From Phialocephala subalpina (taxonomy: Eukaryota; Ascomycota; Leotiomycetes; Helotiales; Mollisiaceae): a stretch of DNA of 64,000 nucleotides. The notes below the pieces were generated by a model, which worked only from the letters and a program-made list of their open reading frames with translations, was not told where the DNA came from and searched no databases. The DNA lies in the NCBI GenBank assembly GCA_900073065.1, contig FJOG01000016.1, positions 1-64,000 on the forward strand. Reading direction: 5' to 3'. Shown here piece by piece: positions 23,902 through 34,804 of the stretch. Position numbers and translations under genes: made by a program. Numbering within the stretch: the stretch's first letter is position 1; every line of letters starts with the position of its first letter.

Positions 23902-24935
23902 TTACTTTGTGCGTTTCGAGGCCTCCTTTCTATGAGACTGTTTTGATGTTTGATTGGGAGCAGTGGATGGTGCGAACATGTTAGCAGGCCGGAAAGTCGC
24001 CTCTGCGTGCTCACCAGGATCGTAGCCCAATCCAAACTCTTGGCCTTGGCGGTGTGACTTGATTTCCATTCGAGGAACAGACACGTTCTGTACAGGTGCT
24101 GCAGGCTGATATTGAGGAGGTTGGGACCTTCGAGATGTGGCTGCGACAGGTCTGAATAGCCTGCTGGCGATGCGAATCGTCTTGTAAGTGCTTTGCTATC
24201 CCTGCTAGAATTGGGGGCCCTTTCCTGACCAGTTCTTGCCACTCCTGAATCTGCCATTTCGGGGCGGAGGTATCTTGTAAATTTTCGATGGCCTGCTCAG
24301 ACCGAGCGAACCGGGCCTGCAGTCGCTCCAACCCCGAATCAAATTCCTGCTCATGCTGCGCCTGACGACTGATCTCTCGCAGGTCACTGTCTGCCAGCTC
24401 AAACTATGGAGTTCGAGTAACATTCCGGTTGTCCTGGTTTCAAAGTCAGCGAGTAGCAGAACGGGATGTTGCTCAGAGAAGGTGAATTACATATTGCTCC
24501 ATTTTCCACACTTCCCATGCTACATTGGATGCTGCCGCCCCTTCATCATATTTTTCGTCCGAAGAGTAGTACCTACGAGGAGCCTTGATAACCCAGAATC
24601 AGCATCCCTCTTTAAAATGTGTGTGAAGCGGGTAAGTAACGATGTTTCGCGAGTATCGAGATGTTCGTTGGGCTCTGTGTCTTGCAGATGACATAGAGTG
24701 ATATTATGGACGTAAAAGGGAGTCGTACCTCCATTGGTTCTTTGGTTGATCTTCGACGAAGAAAATTCTCGCCATGCCATCTTCCGTACCGCCCACATAT
24801 CGTGACGATCTCCGCGTGGTCCATATTGGAAACCAACAAATGCAGATGCTCTACTTCTTGATCGAGAGAGCTATGGGACGGTTGTTGTGTTGAATGGACT
24901 ATTAGAAATGAGAAAGGCAAGGGGAGAGTTGGCAA
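23902..24935 (-). CDS. Unrecognised multi-exon protein, probably coiled coil
   Basis: I do not recognise this gene. Exon a ends at 24729; its start could be 24935 (frame limit) or the ATG near 24823. Exon b is 24583-24491 (31 codons, phase 0 both sides). Exon c starts at 24403. The a-b and b-c junctions have good signals and join open frames. Exon c is rich in Glu, Gln and Arg and looks helical (AWEVWKMEQY, then REISRQAQHEQEF and SEQAIENLQ). The last exon frame, ending at TAA 23902, is Pro/Gln-rich then basic. The frame change between c and the last exon is explained by 24229-24181 only if a weak GTCAGG donor is used. A small structural or kinetochore-type protein is possible, but nothing supports a specific call. 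Confidence 0.5.
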
Positions 24936-25753
24936 AGCACTTGCTCGAATAGATTACAAAAGGAGAGGAGCAATGATTCAGAAGCTCTTGATGTGAAAAA
25001 TAAGCGACACTGAGCGTGTGATTGTACTACACTTTCTGGGACTTCGGAAGAGAAAACAGAGCTGAACTTGAGTGATCATTGATGAGATTCTTGAGACATA
25101 CCTAATGATCATACTTGGCTCCTCGGCTTTCCTGAGATTTTTTGAATGTTCGCTCGCAGTGTTTCAACAAAAAGCGACACACCAAAGCACCAGAAAGCCA
25201 GGTACATGTGTCCTGATGGAAGGGCATGGCAGCTTAGGGGTTAAGCATGATCGACGGCATTGTCTGTTGTGACACCCATTGGAGTTTGCTTGAATTCTTC
25301 TATGTTAAAGTCTTAAGAGAGGGCAGGACATTGAGAGGCTCGTGTCGCTTATTTTGGACGTTGGGAGAGAAGATAGGTAGGCAAACAATCACGGCGGAAC
25401 CAATACGAAAGTCTCGAAGTGTAGTCGATTAAGAAGGATCAGTTTGACTGGTCAGAACATCGATTCTGGAAACGCTACGCCAAGACACTCGAACCGAGTC
25501 TTTTGTATATGCCTGGCGAAAATAACAGACTCCATGCAATGCTGCCGTTGAAGCCCTTGCCCCCAACCATCCCAATGCTGATGCTAGCAATCCTGAAGCG
25601 CCACCATCGTTAACCATCGTTACTCTCAAGTCCATCCTACCGCTGATGCTTTCAAATCCCCACGCAATGCAACAAAACGGATCGTTGTAATGGAATAGAC
25701 AGAACCGTACGCGGAGTGGGTATCGAACAATCAAAGGCAGATCGAGAAAAGTT
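24936..25753. other. Intergenic, no gene seen
   Basis: Region between two minus-strand genes. It should contain the promoter of the unrecognised gene and the 3' UTR of the HAPSTR1-like gene. Confidence 0.5.
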
Positions 25754-26596
25754 TCATGCAAATCGTCCTCGCTTGCCGCCCCCACCGAAGCCATCCTTGC
25801 CGTGCCCTAAATTTCCAATGTCGAAGAAGTCGCCAAAATTAATCTTTCGTTTCTGTCCTGCCCCTCGGCCTATCGTATTTGCAGATCTTGTGTTGACTCT
25901 CGTGGCATGATTGTTGTGTCTGTTTCGTGGCGTTCTGGATATTGTGATGCCGGGGGCTGTATTAGAAGGGTGTGACGTGGTAGAACTATCCTGACTTGGT
26001 GCCCGGGTATGGTCCGACGAATCGAGGTCGGAAAGTATTATGTCTGCGTCTTGTGGATACGGATGTGAAGATCGGAATGTAAAAGTAGCCTGAGGAGGTA
26101 CAAAATCCATCGTGGAGTCCGAGTTGAGGGGTGTGCCTAATGATGGAGGGGGAGCAGACTCCGTTCGTACTGGCGATGCTGTTCGTGTGGGGTTTAGGGT
26201 GGATGGTATTCGAGTTGCGCTTTGAGATCGTTGAAGTACTGGTGAAGATCCTCGATCTGTCTTCTCTGATTGCTCGTCGTCACTCTCCATATTTTGGGAA
26301 ACCGAGTCCCGACCATCCAAACGTTCCGTGGCCCAACTCCGAACTCTCCATCCTTCTCCATCACTCAAGCCTATATCCTCCTTGTCGAGAAATGAAAGAA
26401 GGTCGGAGAGGGCATCTTGGTAGCCCTCTGCCCGTGCTCTGCCTTGATCTACCGCGGCGCTCTTGTAAAGGTTTGTTACAGATAACGCGGCGGCCTTGAA
26501 AGCCGTGAGAAGTGGTTCTGGCGGGTCCTGTTGCTTCGAGGAGGGCGCAGGAGCCGATCTAGGTAAAGAGGTATTGAGACTCCTCATGGAATCCAT
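25754..26596 (-). CDS. HAPSTR1/C16orf72-like (DUF4588-type) nuclear protein
   Basis: A single exon of 280 residues from ATG 26596; the frame is open further upstream to 26713, but those residues look non-coding. An N-terminal helical block (LLTAFKAAALSVTNLYKSA, then GYQDALSDLLSFLD) resembles the conserved core of the metazoan HAPSTR1/C16orf72 family, as I recall it. The middle is Ser/Thr/Pro-rich and acidic, probably disordered. The C-terminus has a basic patch (GQKRKINFGDFF) and a glycine-rich end (KDGFGGGGKRGRF). In animals the family works with HUWE1 in stress responses; function in fungi is not known to me. It shares a divergent promoter region with ISWI. Confidence 0.72.
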   Translation of the reverse strand: MDSMRSLNTSLPRSAPAPSSKQQDPPEPLLTAFKAAALSVTNLYKSAAVDQGRARAEGYQDALSDLLSFLDKEDIGLSDGEGWRVRSWATERLDGRDSVSQNMESDDEQSEKTDRGSSPVLQRSQSATRIPSTLNPTRTASPVRTESAPPPSLGTPLNSDSTMDFVPPQATFTFRSSHPYPQDADIILSDLDSSDHTRAPSQDSSTTSHPSNTAPGITISRTPRNRHNNHATRVNTRSANTIGRGAGQKRKINFGDFFDIGNLGHGKDGFGGGGKRGRFA

Positions 26597-27116
26597 TGTT
26601 GCGTGACTCTCGCCGTCCAAAGATTTTCTGTCAGTGTGATGACGATCGATGGCTAACTGATATCGGTCGGCGGTTGCAGTTCGTACCCGCAAATAAGGAA
26701 TGTAATACAGCAAACTGGGAATTATTCAATGTCCCAGAGCCCGCGGGATATTCGTGAGGCTTGTAGAGAGTGTGATGGGGCAAATGGCAGGCAAGTGTCT
26801 GGTTCTGACTGTTGAGAATGTGATCAAGCGCTCCCCGCCGAAATGAAGTGAAAAGGCTGACGCTAGCTGAATTGAGACTAGGTTGACTTGGAGCCGATAA
26901 ACTTCCTCTTCCTCCCCTTGCGAAGCGCGTCAACGAAACCACCTCTTTCTTTCTTATTTTTCCTTCAACACCAAATCTACGAGTTCCTTGCGCCACGACA
27001 TCCCATCGCAGACGCGATTTGAATCTTTAACCTCGCGTTCAGAAACTTGTCAGACGTCATAAGGGCTTTCAGCCTGGTGTTCTTGCCCTTCTCAAGGGTA
27101 GCAAACTGACGACAAC
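26597..27116. promoter_or_regulatory. Divergent promoter region, HAPSTR1-like / ISWI
   Basis: 520 bp between two outward-facing start codons. C/T-rich tracts occur on the ISWI side before ATG 27117. No clear TATA box. Confidence 0.5.
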
Positions 27117-30100
27117 ATGGCACCACGCTCTTCGCGCCAGAGCGGCGTTGATACTGATATGGAGGACACTGAAATAAGACAGCTCCCTGTTGACCCAATG
27201 GTACGTACCTCTTCGCGCGACCATAATGAATTCGCCATTTCTGTTTCTGAAATAGAGACTTTCACACCTGGACCTGACTGACAATACCAACTACAGGAAG
27301 TCGACGAAACCCCAGATTACACCGAAGACTCGGATACGAATCCCAACACAACTGCAAGCAGTGTGGTTGGCGAACCTCTGGACGGGCGCAAGCGCAGATC
27401 CGAAGCTACCCAACTTCGAAGAAGCGTCTTTGGCAAGAAGCATGATCTTCTAGGTGAAAGCAAGGTGGGTGCAACTCTAGTCAATATTCTATTGTATTCT
27501 CGAAGCTAATGACCATACTCTTGCAGGAAGATGACTCAATTCGGCGATTTCGATACCTGCTGGGCCTGACCGACCTCTTCAGACATTTCATCGAGACAAA
27601 TCCAAATCCACGTATCCAAGAGATCATGCACGAGATTGACCGACAGAACGCGGAGGCTGAGAGGGCTGCCAAGAAGGGACGTGATAGGCAAGGCGGTGCA
27701 GCCAACGAGCGACGTCGAAGAACCGAAGCCGAAGAAGATGCCGAGTTGTTGAAGGACGAGAAGGTCGGTGGTTCAGCTGAGACAGTATTCCGAGAATCCC
27801 CAGGATTCATCAAAGGCACAATGCGAGACTACCAAGTTGCCGGCCTCAACTGGCTCATATCTCTGCACGAAAATGGTATTTCGGGAATTCTTGCAGACGA
27901 AATGGGTTTGGGCAAGACTCTCCAGACTATTTCTTTCTTGGGTTACCTGAGACATATTATGGGCATCACCGGTCCACATTTGATCACGGTTCCGAAATCG
28001 ACACTCGACAACTGGAAGAGAGAATTCGAAAGATGGACCCCAGAGGTCAATGTTTTGGTCCTTCAAGGTGCCAAGGATGAGCGTCATGCGTTGATCAACG
28101 AGCGACTCATTGATGAGAAGTTTGACGTTTGCATCACAAGTTACGAGATGATTCTGCGGGAGAAAGCACACTTGAAGAAATTTGCCTGGGAATACATCAT
28201 CATCGATGAGGTACTACTCATTCCCCTAGAACAAGATTAGGCAAACTAACATAATTTAGGCACACCGTATCAAGAACGAGGAGTCGTCCTTGGCTCAAGT
28301 CATTCGTCTATTCAACTCCAGAAACCGACTGTTGATTACGGGAACCCCTCTGCAGAACAACCTACACGAGCTCTGGGCATTGCTCAACTTCCTGCTCCCA
28401 GACGTCTTTGGTGATTCCGAAGCTTTTGACCAGTGGTTCTCTGGCCAAGGAGAGGACCAGGATACCGTCGTTCAGCAATTACACCGCGTCCTTAGACCAT
28501 TCTTGCTCCGGCGTGTTAAGAGTGATGTGGAGAAGAGTCTCTTACCCAAGAAAGAAATAAACCTGTACATCGGCATGTCTGATATGCAAGTCAAATGGTA
28601 CAAGAAGATTCTGGAGAAGGATATCGATGCTGTCAACGGTGCAGGTGGAAAGCGCGAGTCAAAGACTAGGCTTCTCAACATCGTCATGCAACTTCGAAAG
28701 TGCTGCAATCACCCCTATCTCTTCGAAGGTGCCGAGCCAGGGCCACCCTATACAACCGATACGCATCTCATCAACAATGCTGGCAAGATGGTCATGCTTG
28801 ATCGATTACTTGTCCGCTTGAAGAAGGAGGGAAGTCGAATTCTGATTTTTTCCCAAATGAGCAGACTGCTCGATATCCTCGAGGACTACTGCGTGTTCCG
28901 AGAATTCAAATACTGCCGTATCGACGGAGGTACCGCGCACGAAGACCGTATTGCTGCCATCGACGAGTACAACAAGCCCGGATCCGAGAAATTTGTCTTC
29001 CTTCTGACCACTCGTGCTGGTGGTCTCGGTATCAACTTGACCAGTGCTGATATAGTTGTGCTTTACGATAGTGATTGGAATCCACAAGCAGACCTCCAGG
29101 CTATGGATCGAGCTCATCGTATTGGTCAGACCAAGCAAGTCGTCGTGTACAGATTTGTTACGGAAAACGCCATCGAGGAGAAGGTGCTTGAGCGTGCTGC
29201 CCAGAAGCTTCGTCTTGATCAGTTGGTAATTCAGCAAGGACGTGCGCAAGCGGCTGCCAAAGCTGCTGCTAACAAGGATGAATTGCTGAGCATGATCCAG
29301 CACGGCGCAGAGAAGGTCTTCCAATCCGCAGGACCAACTGGAGCTCTCGCAGAAAAGGGGAATGACTTGACTGACGACGACATCGATGCTATCTTGAAGC
29401 ACGGCGAGCAGCGTACCGCTGAACTGAATGCTCGCTATGAGAAGCTTGGAATCGACGACTTGCAAAAATTCACATCCGAATCTGCGTATGAATGGAACGG
29501 TCAAGATTTCACGAATAAGAAGAAGGAGATTGGCATGAGCTGGATCAACCCTTCTAAGCGTGAGCGAAAGGATACGTCCTATTCTATGGACAAGTACTAC
29601 AAGCAGGCGCTCTCCACCGGCGGCCGAGTTGCAGACACAAAGCCGAAGGCTCCCCGCCCCCCAAAGCAGATTCCTGTACATGACTATCAATTTTTCCCAC
29701 CTATGCTCCGCGAACTTCAGGATCGCGAAACTGCCAACTTCCAAAGGGAGCAAGGCTTCAAGGTTGAGCTAGCACCCGGTACAGAGGATGATCTGTCTGA
29801 TCGTGAGGCTGAACGTGCTATTGACCAAGCCGAAATCGACAATGCCACTCCGCTTACGGAAGAGGAGAAGGAGGAGAAGCAGCAATTGAGCCAGGAAGGG
29901 TTCGCTGATTGGAATCGAAGAGACTTCCAGCAATTCATCAATGGCTCTGCTAAGTATGGTAGAAAGGACTACGATGCAATTGCAGACGAGGTTGACAGCA
30001 AGACCGCCGAGGAAATCAAAGCCTATGCCAAAGTCTTCTGGCAGCGATACACGGAGATTGCCGACTATAGCAAGTACATCAGCTTGATTGAGGCCGGCGA

Positions 30101-30750
30101 GGAGAAGACTCGAAAGATGGAGCATCAGCGAAAGATGTTGCGCAAGAAGATGCAGCAATACCGAGTCCCGCTTCAGCAGCTGAAGATCAACTATTCTGTC
30201 TCCACAACAAACAAGAAGGTTTACACGGAGGAAGAGGATCGTTTCTTGCTTGTTCTCTTGGACAAATATGGCGTTGACACAGAGGGTATCTTCGACAAGA
30301 TTCGAGATGACATCCGTGAGAGCCCTCTGTTCCGCTTCGACTGGTTCTTCCTTAGCAGAACCCCGATCGAGATCAGCAGACGATGCACTACCCTTCTCAC
30401 AACCGTCGCACGTGAGTTTGAGGACGCATCTGCCCCAAAGACCACCAACGGTGCAGCCAACGGAAAAAACAAGAGAGAGCCCGAGGACGATGAGAATGAC
30501 GAAGATAGTGTTCTCGGCATGGCGCCTGCGAAGAAGAAGACCAAGAATGGCGTAAAGGTATGTTTGCACCTCTTCGAATCTGACCCCTACTAACTTGTCC
30601 CAGAATAAGGCTCTCGACAACATTAAGTCCGGCGCAGGAAGCAAGGCCACCTCGGCAGCACCGTCGTCCAGGGCTTCAAGTGTGATGTCGACTGCCTCGA
30701 GCCCTGCTGCACCCGCAGCCAAAGGAAAGGGCAAGGGAAAGAAGAAGTAG
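27117..30750 (+). CDS. ISWI-family chromatin remodelling ATPase
   Basis: Five exons (27117-27200, 27297-27464, 27527-28210, 28260-30557, 30604-30750), all introns in phase 0, encode 1126 residues, the size of yeast Isw2. After an acidic N-terminus comes the SNF2 motor: motif I DEMGLGKT near 208, DEAH at 311-314, TGTPLQNN, then helicase C with [15 protein letters not shown] and RAHRIGQ. The ISWI-specific C-terminal part follows: HAND from about 780, SANT from about 860 ([13 protein letters not shown]) and SLIDE from about 965 ([13 protein letters not shown]). The tail is lysine-rich. ISWI enzymes slide and space nucleosomes using ATP. Whether this is the Isw1 or Isw2 equivalent is not resolved; many filamentous fungi carry one. 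An intron splits the DEAH box between E312 and A313. Long open frames on the opposite strand are coding shadows. Confidence 0.97.
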
Positions 30751-32813
30751 AGTGTACGAGGGATATACTATGAAATTTCTTTGAGCTTCATGTACAAGTC
30801 AAACGGTGGTAAAGGGGCGTCACGAAAATGGAGGTATCATTGAGGGGCGTATTAGAGGCTTTGATTGAAGGAGGATCATTCATCTCACGACCTCAGGAAG
30901 GGAAAGTGAACCTTCATGTAATTGATATTGCAGTGTTTTCTGTCGGAGGTAGAAAAATAACTTATGTCAATGACTGTTTCAGAATGCGTGACCTAGGGTG
31001 TAAAAAGCATCAGCGGTAATGTCCAACCCAAAATCCAAGGAACGTTGATCATACTTTCAGATAGTCAGTCCTCCCAACTCACTACATGACTCTCCACCTC
31101 CCACAACCCTCCTTCAGGAGAAAGTCCTAGAACACCTTGATATTCAACATAGTATCCTCCACTTTCCGCAGCAGAACATCTCCCACAATCACGATCTTTG
31201 TATCCGTGTTGTTGACTACCTTGCCAACAAAAGGCGTAGACCAAAGCAATCCTATGCGTCGAAGTTGCATGCAAATCGGCCCTATCAAGCGTGTTATTCC
31301 TTTGCAAAACACGATTTTCTAGTCGCTTTTAGCCCCTAAGCTCCACTCGACTATACGGGGCTTGATGACCCAGACCTTGAAGTATACAATATCGAGTGAA
31401 AAGTCCCACCAGAAGCTGGGACATTCGATTCTGAATGTCTAGCTACTAGCCAATTTCTATAACCTACGTTCACTCTTTGCACAATCTTTTGGCCCACGAT
31501 TGGTGGGCAAAGTCCAAAGAGCCTCCCTGGGAAGAGCCATGGCGGCTGACATCCAGCTCATCCTATAGGCCCATCGACTTTGAAGCAAGCATGGCTACTT
31601 TCATAGGAGTACTTAGGACAATGGACACAGAACAGGCAACTGCACTAGGCTGGTACATTAAGGAAATCCAATTCTGGCTCGAAGAGCTGCCTCCTGTTCC
31701 CGACGCCGACAATAGCGACAACGACAGTAGCAATGATGAAGGCGAAGAGCAAACTTTGCGCTGGGAGCGGATGAAGGACATCGACTGAGTGGCTGTACCA
31801 GGTACAGCAGATAGATATGCTTGAGGTGCCGGTGTAAATGTCCAAGATGTCATGGTGAGTCGCCATCCCCGAACAATGCCCCCCCTCTGTCTTTGATGTG
31901 GGAGTCCTGAATGTTCCCAGAATACTGGAACATTCTCCTTTCCTCTCTGAAGCTTGAAATGGGAATGCTATCTTCCGAGATCCTAATAATCCAGACGTGC
32001 ACTCCATGACAAAGAGTTGGCATGCCAATGATCGCAAAGACTAGCCATTGTGGAATCACTTTGATCGAACGTCCTCCAGGGGGTGGAAAGACTACCATTG
32101 CCCACCGCCTCTATGCTAGCCAAGATCCACCAAAGCAAGATAACTAGTGGTTATGTACCAACAAATGGGGCTGCCTTGAACCTTAGGAGTCGATTGATCA
32201 AACCTCCGAGCTCATCTCCCCTGGCTAACATATCATAATTCGCATGTGATCCCCGGATGTAGAGGGGAGAGACCTACACAGCTGCGATCCGGAGACCGTT
32301 CTGGCTATAGAGAGTCAGGATAGCAAGACTTCAGCTCGGCGGCAAAGGAAATGCTACTTCGCGATCAGTGCTGCTGCCGCCGTCTGCCAAGTAGCTAGAC
32401 TTTTAGCAATCGTCCTAGTGTACGAAAAAAAAAGCGACACCAAGCAGTGTCAAGCACTCCTATCGTTGTCCTGGAATTGGTAGGATTTTGAGAATGAGCA
32501 TGGAAACAGGGTTCGAGGAGCATCTGATAAGAATTTCAGGTTCTCATTTGATCGAGTCACTTAGCTTGCGCGCCTTTGAAATCCGGTCCTGATGAATGTC
32601 CCTAGCTTTCTAGTACTTTGCTTTTTAAGTTTTGGATGGAAGGACTTCGAAGCAGGTGCTGGGAGCAGATCTCTCTTCGAGACTGATGCCTGAGGCTCAA
32701 ACGGCATCTCCAATCATATCGCACCTTCCCTCTTCCACTCTTGCTCTAAGACACAATCTCAATTATTAGCCCAGGACGTCAATTTTACACAAGAAACGCT
32801 GTCTTGGCTATTG
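30751..32813. other. Intergenic region with possible gene relics
   Basis: About 2 kb with no convincing intact gene. It holds a short acidic ORF (31477-31788 +) and, at about 32055-32144 +, a frame with a P-loop-like PPGGGKTT ending in a stop. The promoter of the HAD gene must lie at the right end. Confidence 0.5.
31477..31788 (+). CDS. Small hypothetical acidic ORF
   Basis: An open frame of about 103 codons; the only ATG that fits a normal start is at 31591, giving 66 residues. It contains WYIKEIQFWLEELP followed by an Asp/Ser/Glu-rich acidic run. No domain is recognised and no introns extend it. It may be a relic exon rather than a gene. Confidence 0.22.
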   Translation: MHNLLAHDWWAKSKEPPWEEPWRLTSSSSYRPIDFEASMATFIGVLRTMDTEQATALGWYIKEIQFWLEELPPVPDADNSDNDSSNDEGEEQTLRWERMKDID

Positions 32814-34543
32814 ATGCGCAAAACATTTCACTCTCATCATTCGTTGCCTCGAGTCTTACAGACAACGATTGTGAAGAGGCCTTTCAGCATGACGAGTCCA
32901 TTATCCAAAGAGCCGAGGCGATTTGCTCCGCTTGGACAGAAGGGCGAAGATGCTGCCAAAGAGCTGCCGAAGTTGAAGGGGATTGTGTTTGATGTTGATG
33001 GTACATTATGGTGAGTTTCAATTTCTTGGTAATGGTTGTACCGTTGCTTGTGGGACATTGAAAAGTCAAGGATCTGCGAATTGGAGTGATTGTGATCAAA
33101 GCAAGTGCTCGTATCTTCTGTCCGAGCAAGTTTCTCAAGGGTAGATGCTATGAGATGTTCAGTGTTTTGCCTCAAGGATTTGGGGAGTGTGAAGTTCACG
33201 AATGTCAGTAGAGTCACGTGATGGACAAATCATCTTCACATCGAGTTTAAGGTACAACTCAAACGAAGGTTAGATTGTTCGAGGCAGAGCTACATAATCT
33301 CGTTTTGATATGGCCGTGCTTCTTACCAGACATTGTAAAACGTTTGCAAGAGAATCGAGTGAAGAAACGAGCTTCATTTGATATGAATGCAACTAATAAG
33401 CACGTCTAGCTTACAGCAAAACTACATGTTTGGCGAGATGCGTCGAGCTCTCGGAATAGACAAAAGTACCGACATCCTCGATCATTGTCACTCCCTACCT
33501 CCGGCCGAAGAAAAAGAAGCTTTAGAAAAGATCCGCAACATCGAAAGGACGGCCATGACAAAACAAGAGCCACAACCAGGACTCGTTCCTCTAATGGAGT
33601 ATCTCGAATCGAGAAATTTGAAGAAGGGCATATGCACGCGAAATTTCGATGTACCAGTCAATCATCTACTGGGCAAGTTTCTGCCAGGAAAGGAGTTTCA
33701 CCCAGTGGTAGGTCACCATGCCGGTCAGAGTCCTTTTGAGTGTCTCCAATGTCCTAGTCCTCCCAGGACATTCTCCTCCGCTCCTTGAATTGTGCAAACA
33801 GGAGCGCTGACTTGGAGACCTTGCGGGACAGATAACGAGAGACTTCAGACCGCCGTGAGTAAACGGGGGATACACCTTTTTTCCTCTTTGGGATGTCTCA
33901 TGATATTTCTCCCGAGACATTCTCCTGAACCATTCTTGAAAGGTCAATCGCTGACTCCCCCATCTTCTAGAAAGCCGAGCCCAGCGGGAATCTTGTGAGT
34001 ATTGTGTTTCATCAACATCGCCATCTCTAGCGATCCCTCTACACGGTCATTCCGAGCCTGGTGACCAAATTCGAGCTCCAGCTATTTTAAGACCGCTAAC
34101 ACCATACCATCGTCCACACTATGAACATCAATGCTGACACTTTCAGACATATTGCGAAGAGCTGGGGAATCGTGAAAGACGGTGAAGGAGGAGAAAAATT
34201 GGGGGATGCTTCAAATATGATCATGGTTGGGTATGTACTATGGGAAGCGGGGAACCCCTAGGTTTGACCGCAACTGATTTGATATTGCAGGGACTCGATA
34301 GACGACATGACCGCAGGTTTCAGTGCCAAAGCAGCAACAGTCTTGCTCGTCACCGAGGCCAACGCGCATCTAGCAAAGCATGAACACACGGACCTGGTAG
34401 TGTCTCGATTAGATGAACTGATTGAGATACTCGAGGATGGGTTCGTGGGTCAAATTGGCCGGGAAGACGAGGAAAGCGACGCTAGAAAAAGAGCAGAGGA
34501 GGTACTGAAAGAGGGAAGAGCTGAGGGTACTACCGTGAATTGA
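32814..34543 (+). CDS. HAD-superfamily hydrolase (phosphatase-like)
   Basis: Six exons (32814-33010, 33410-33707, 33832-33854, 33971-33994, 34147-34230, 34291-34543) encode 292 residues, all phases consistent. HAD motif I is DVDGTL with both catalytic aspartates. Motif III is the lysine of RPPKPSPAGIL, and motif IV is VGDSIDDMTAG. A cap domain lies between motifs I and II. The substrate is unknown; the fold suits small phosphorylated metabolites. Two ATGs are possible. From 32814 the first 25 residues are basic and hydroxylated, without acids, ending KRPFS, like a mitochondrial presequence. From 32889 the protein starts MTSPLSK and would be cytosolic (267 residues). Exons 3 and 4 are only 23 and 24 nt, and intron 1 is unusually long (399 nt). 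Confidence 0.88.
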
Positions 34544-34804
34544 TGGCCGGAATGAATTGTCTAAATACGCCAAATACAGCGCCTCAACTTGCTTGCTTAG
34601 CTACACGTTTCCAATGTTCGTCTTAGCCCCTATTTCATATCCCATCGCAGCTCGTTCCACCTAGAAGTATGCATTCAAAAGGACAACTGGCACGAAAATC
34701 TGTGACATGATACGGTGGTGACGCCGGGAGATGCTTCATGCTTGCTTGGAAAGTCGAAATGTAAGTGAATGAGAGGTATGCATGAAAATCGGTGCGCCAT
34801 TTGC

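Noticed and set aside
28806..30734. Two open frames of over 300 codons on the minus strand
   Set aside because: They lie wholly inside the ISWI coding exon, show no domain pattern, and result from codon usage on the opposite strand.
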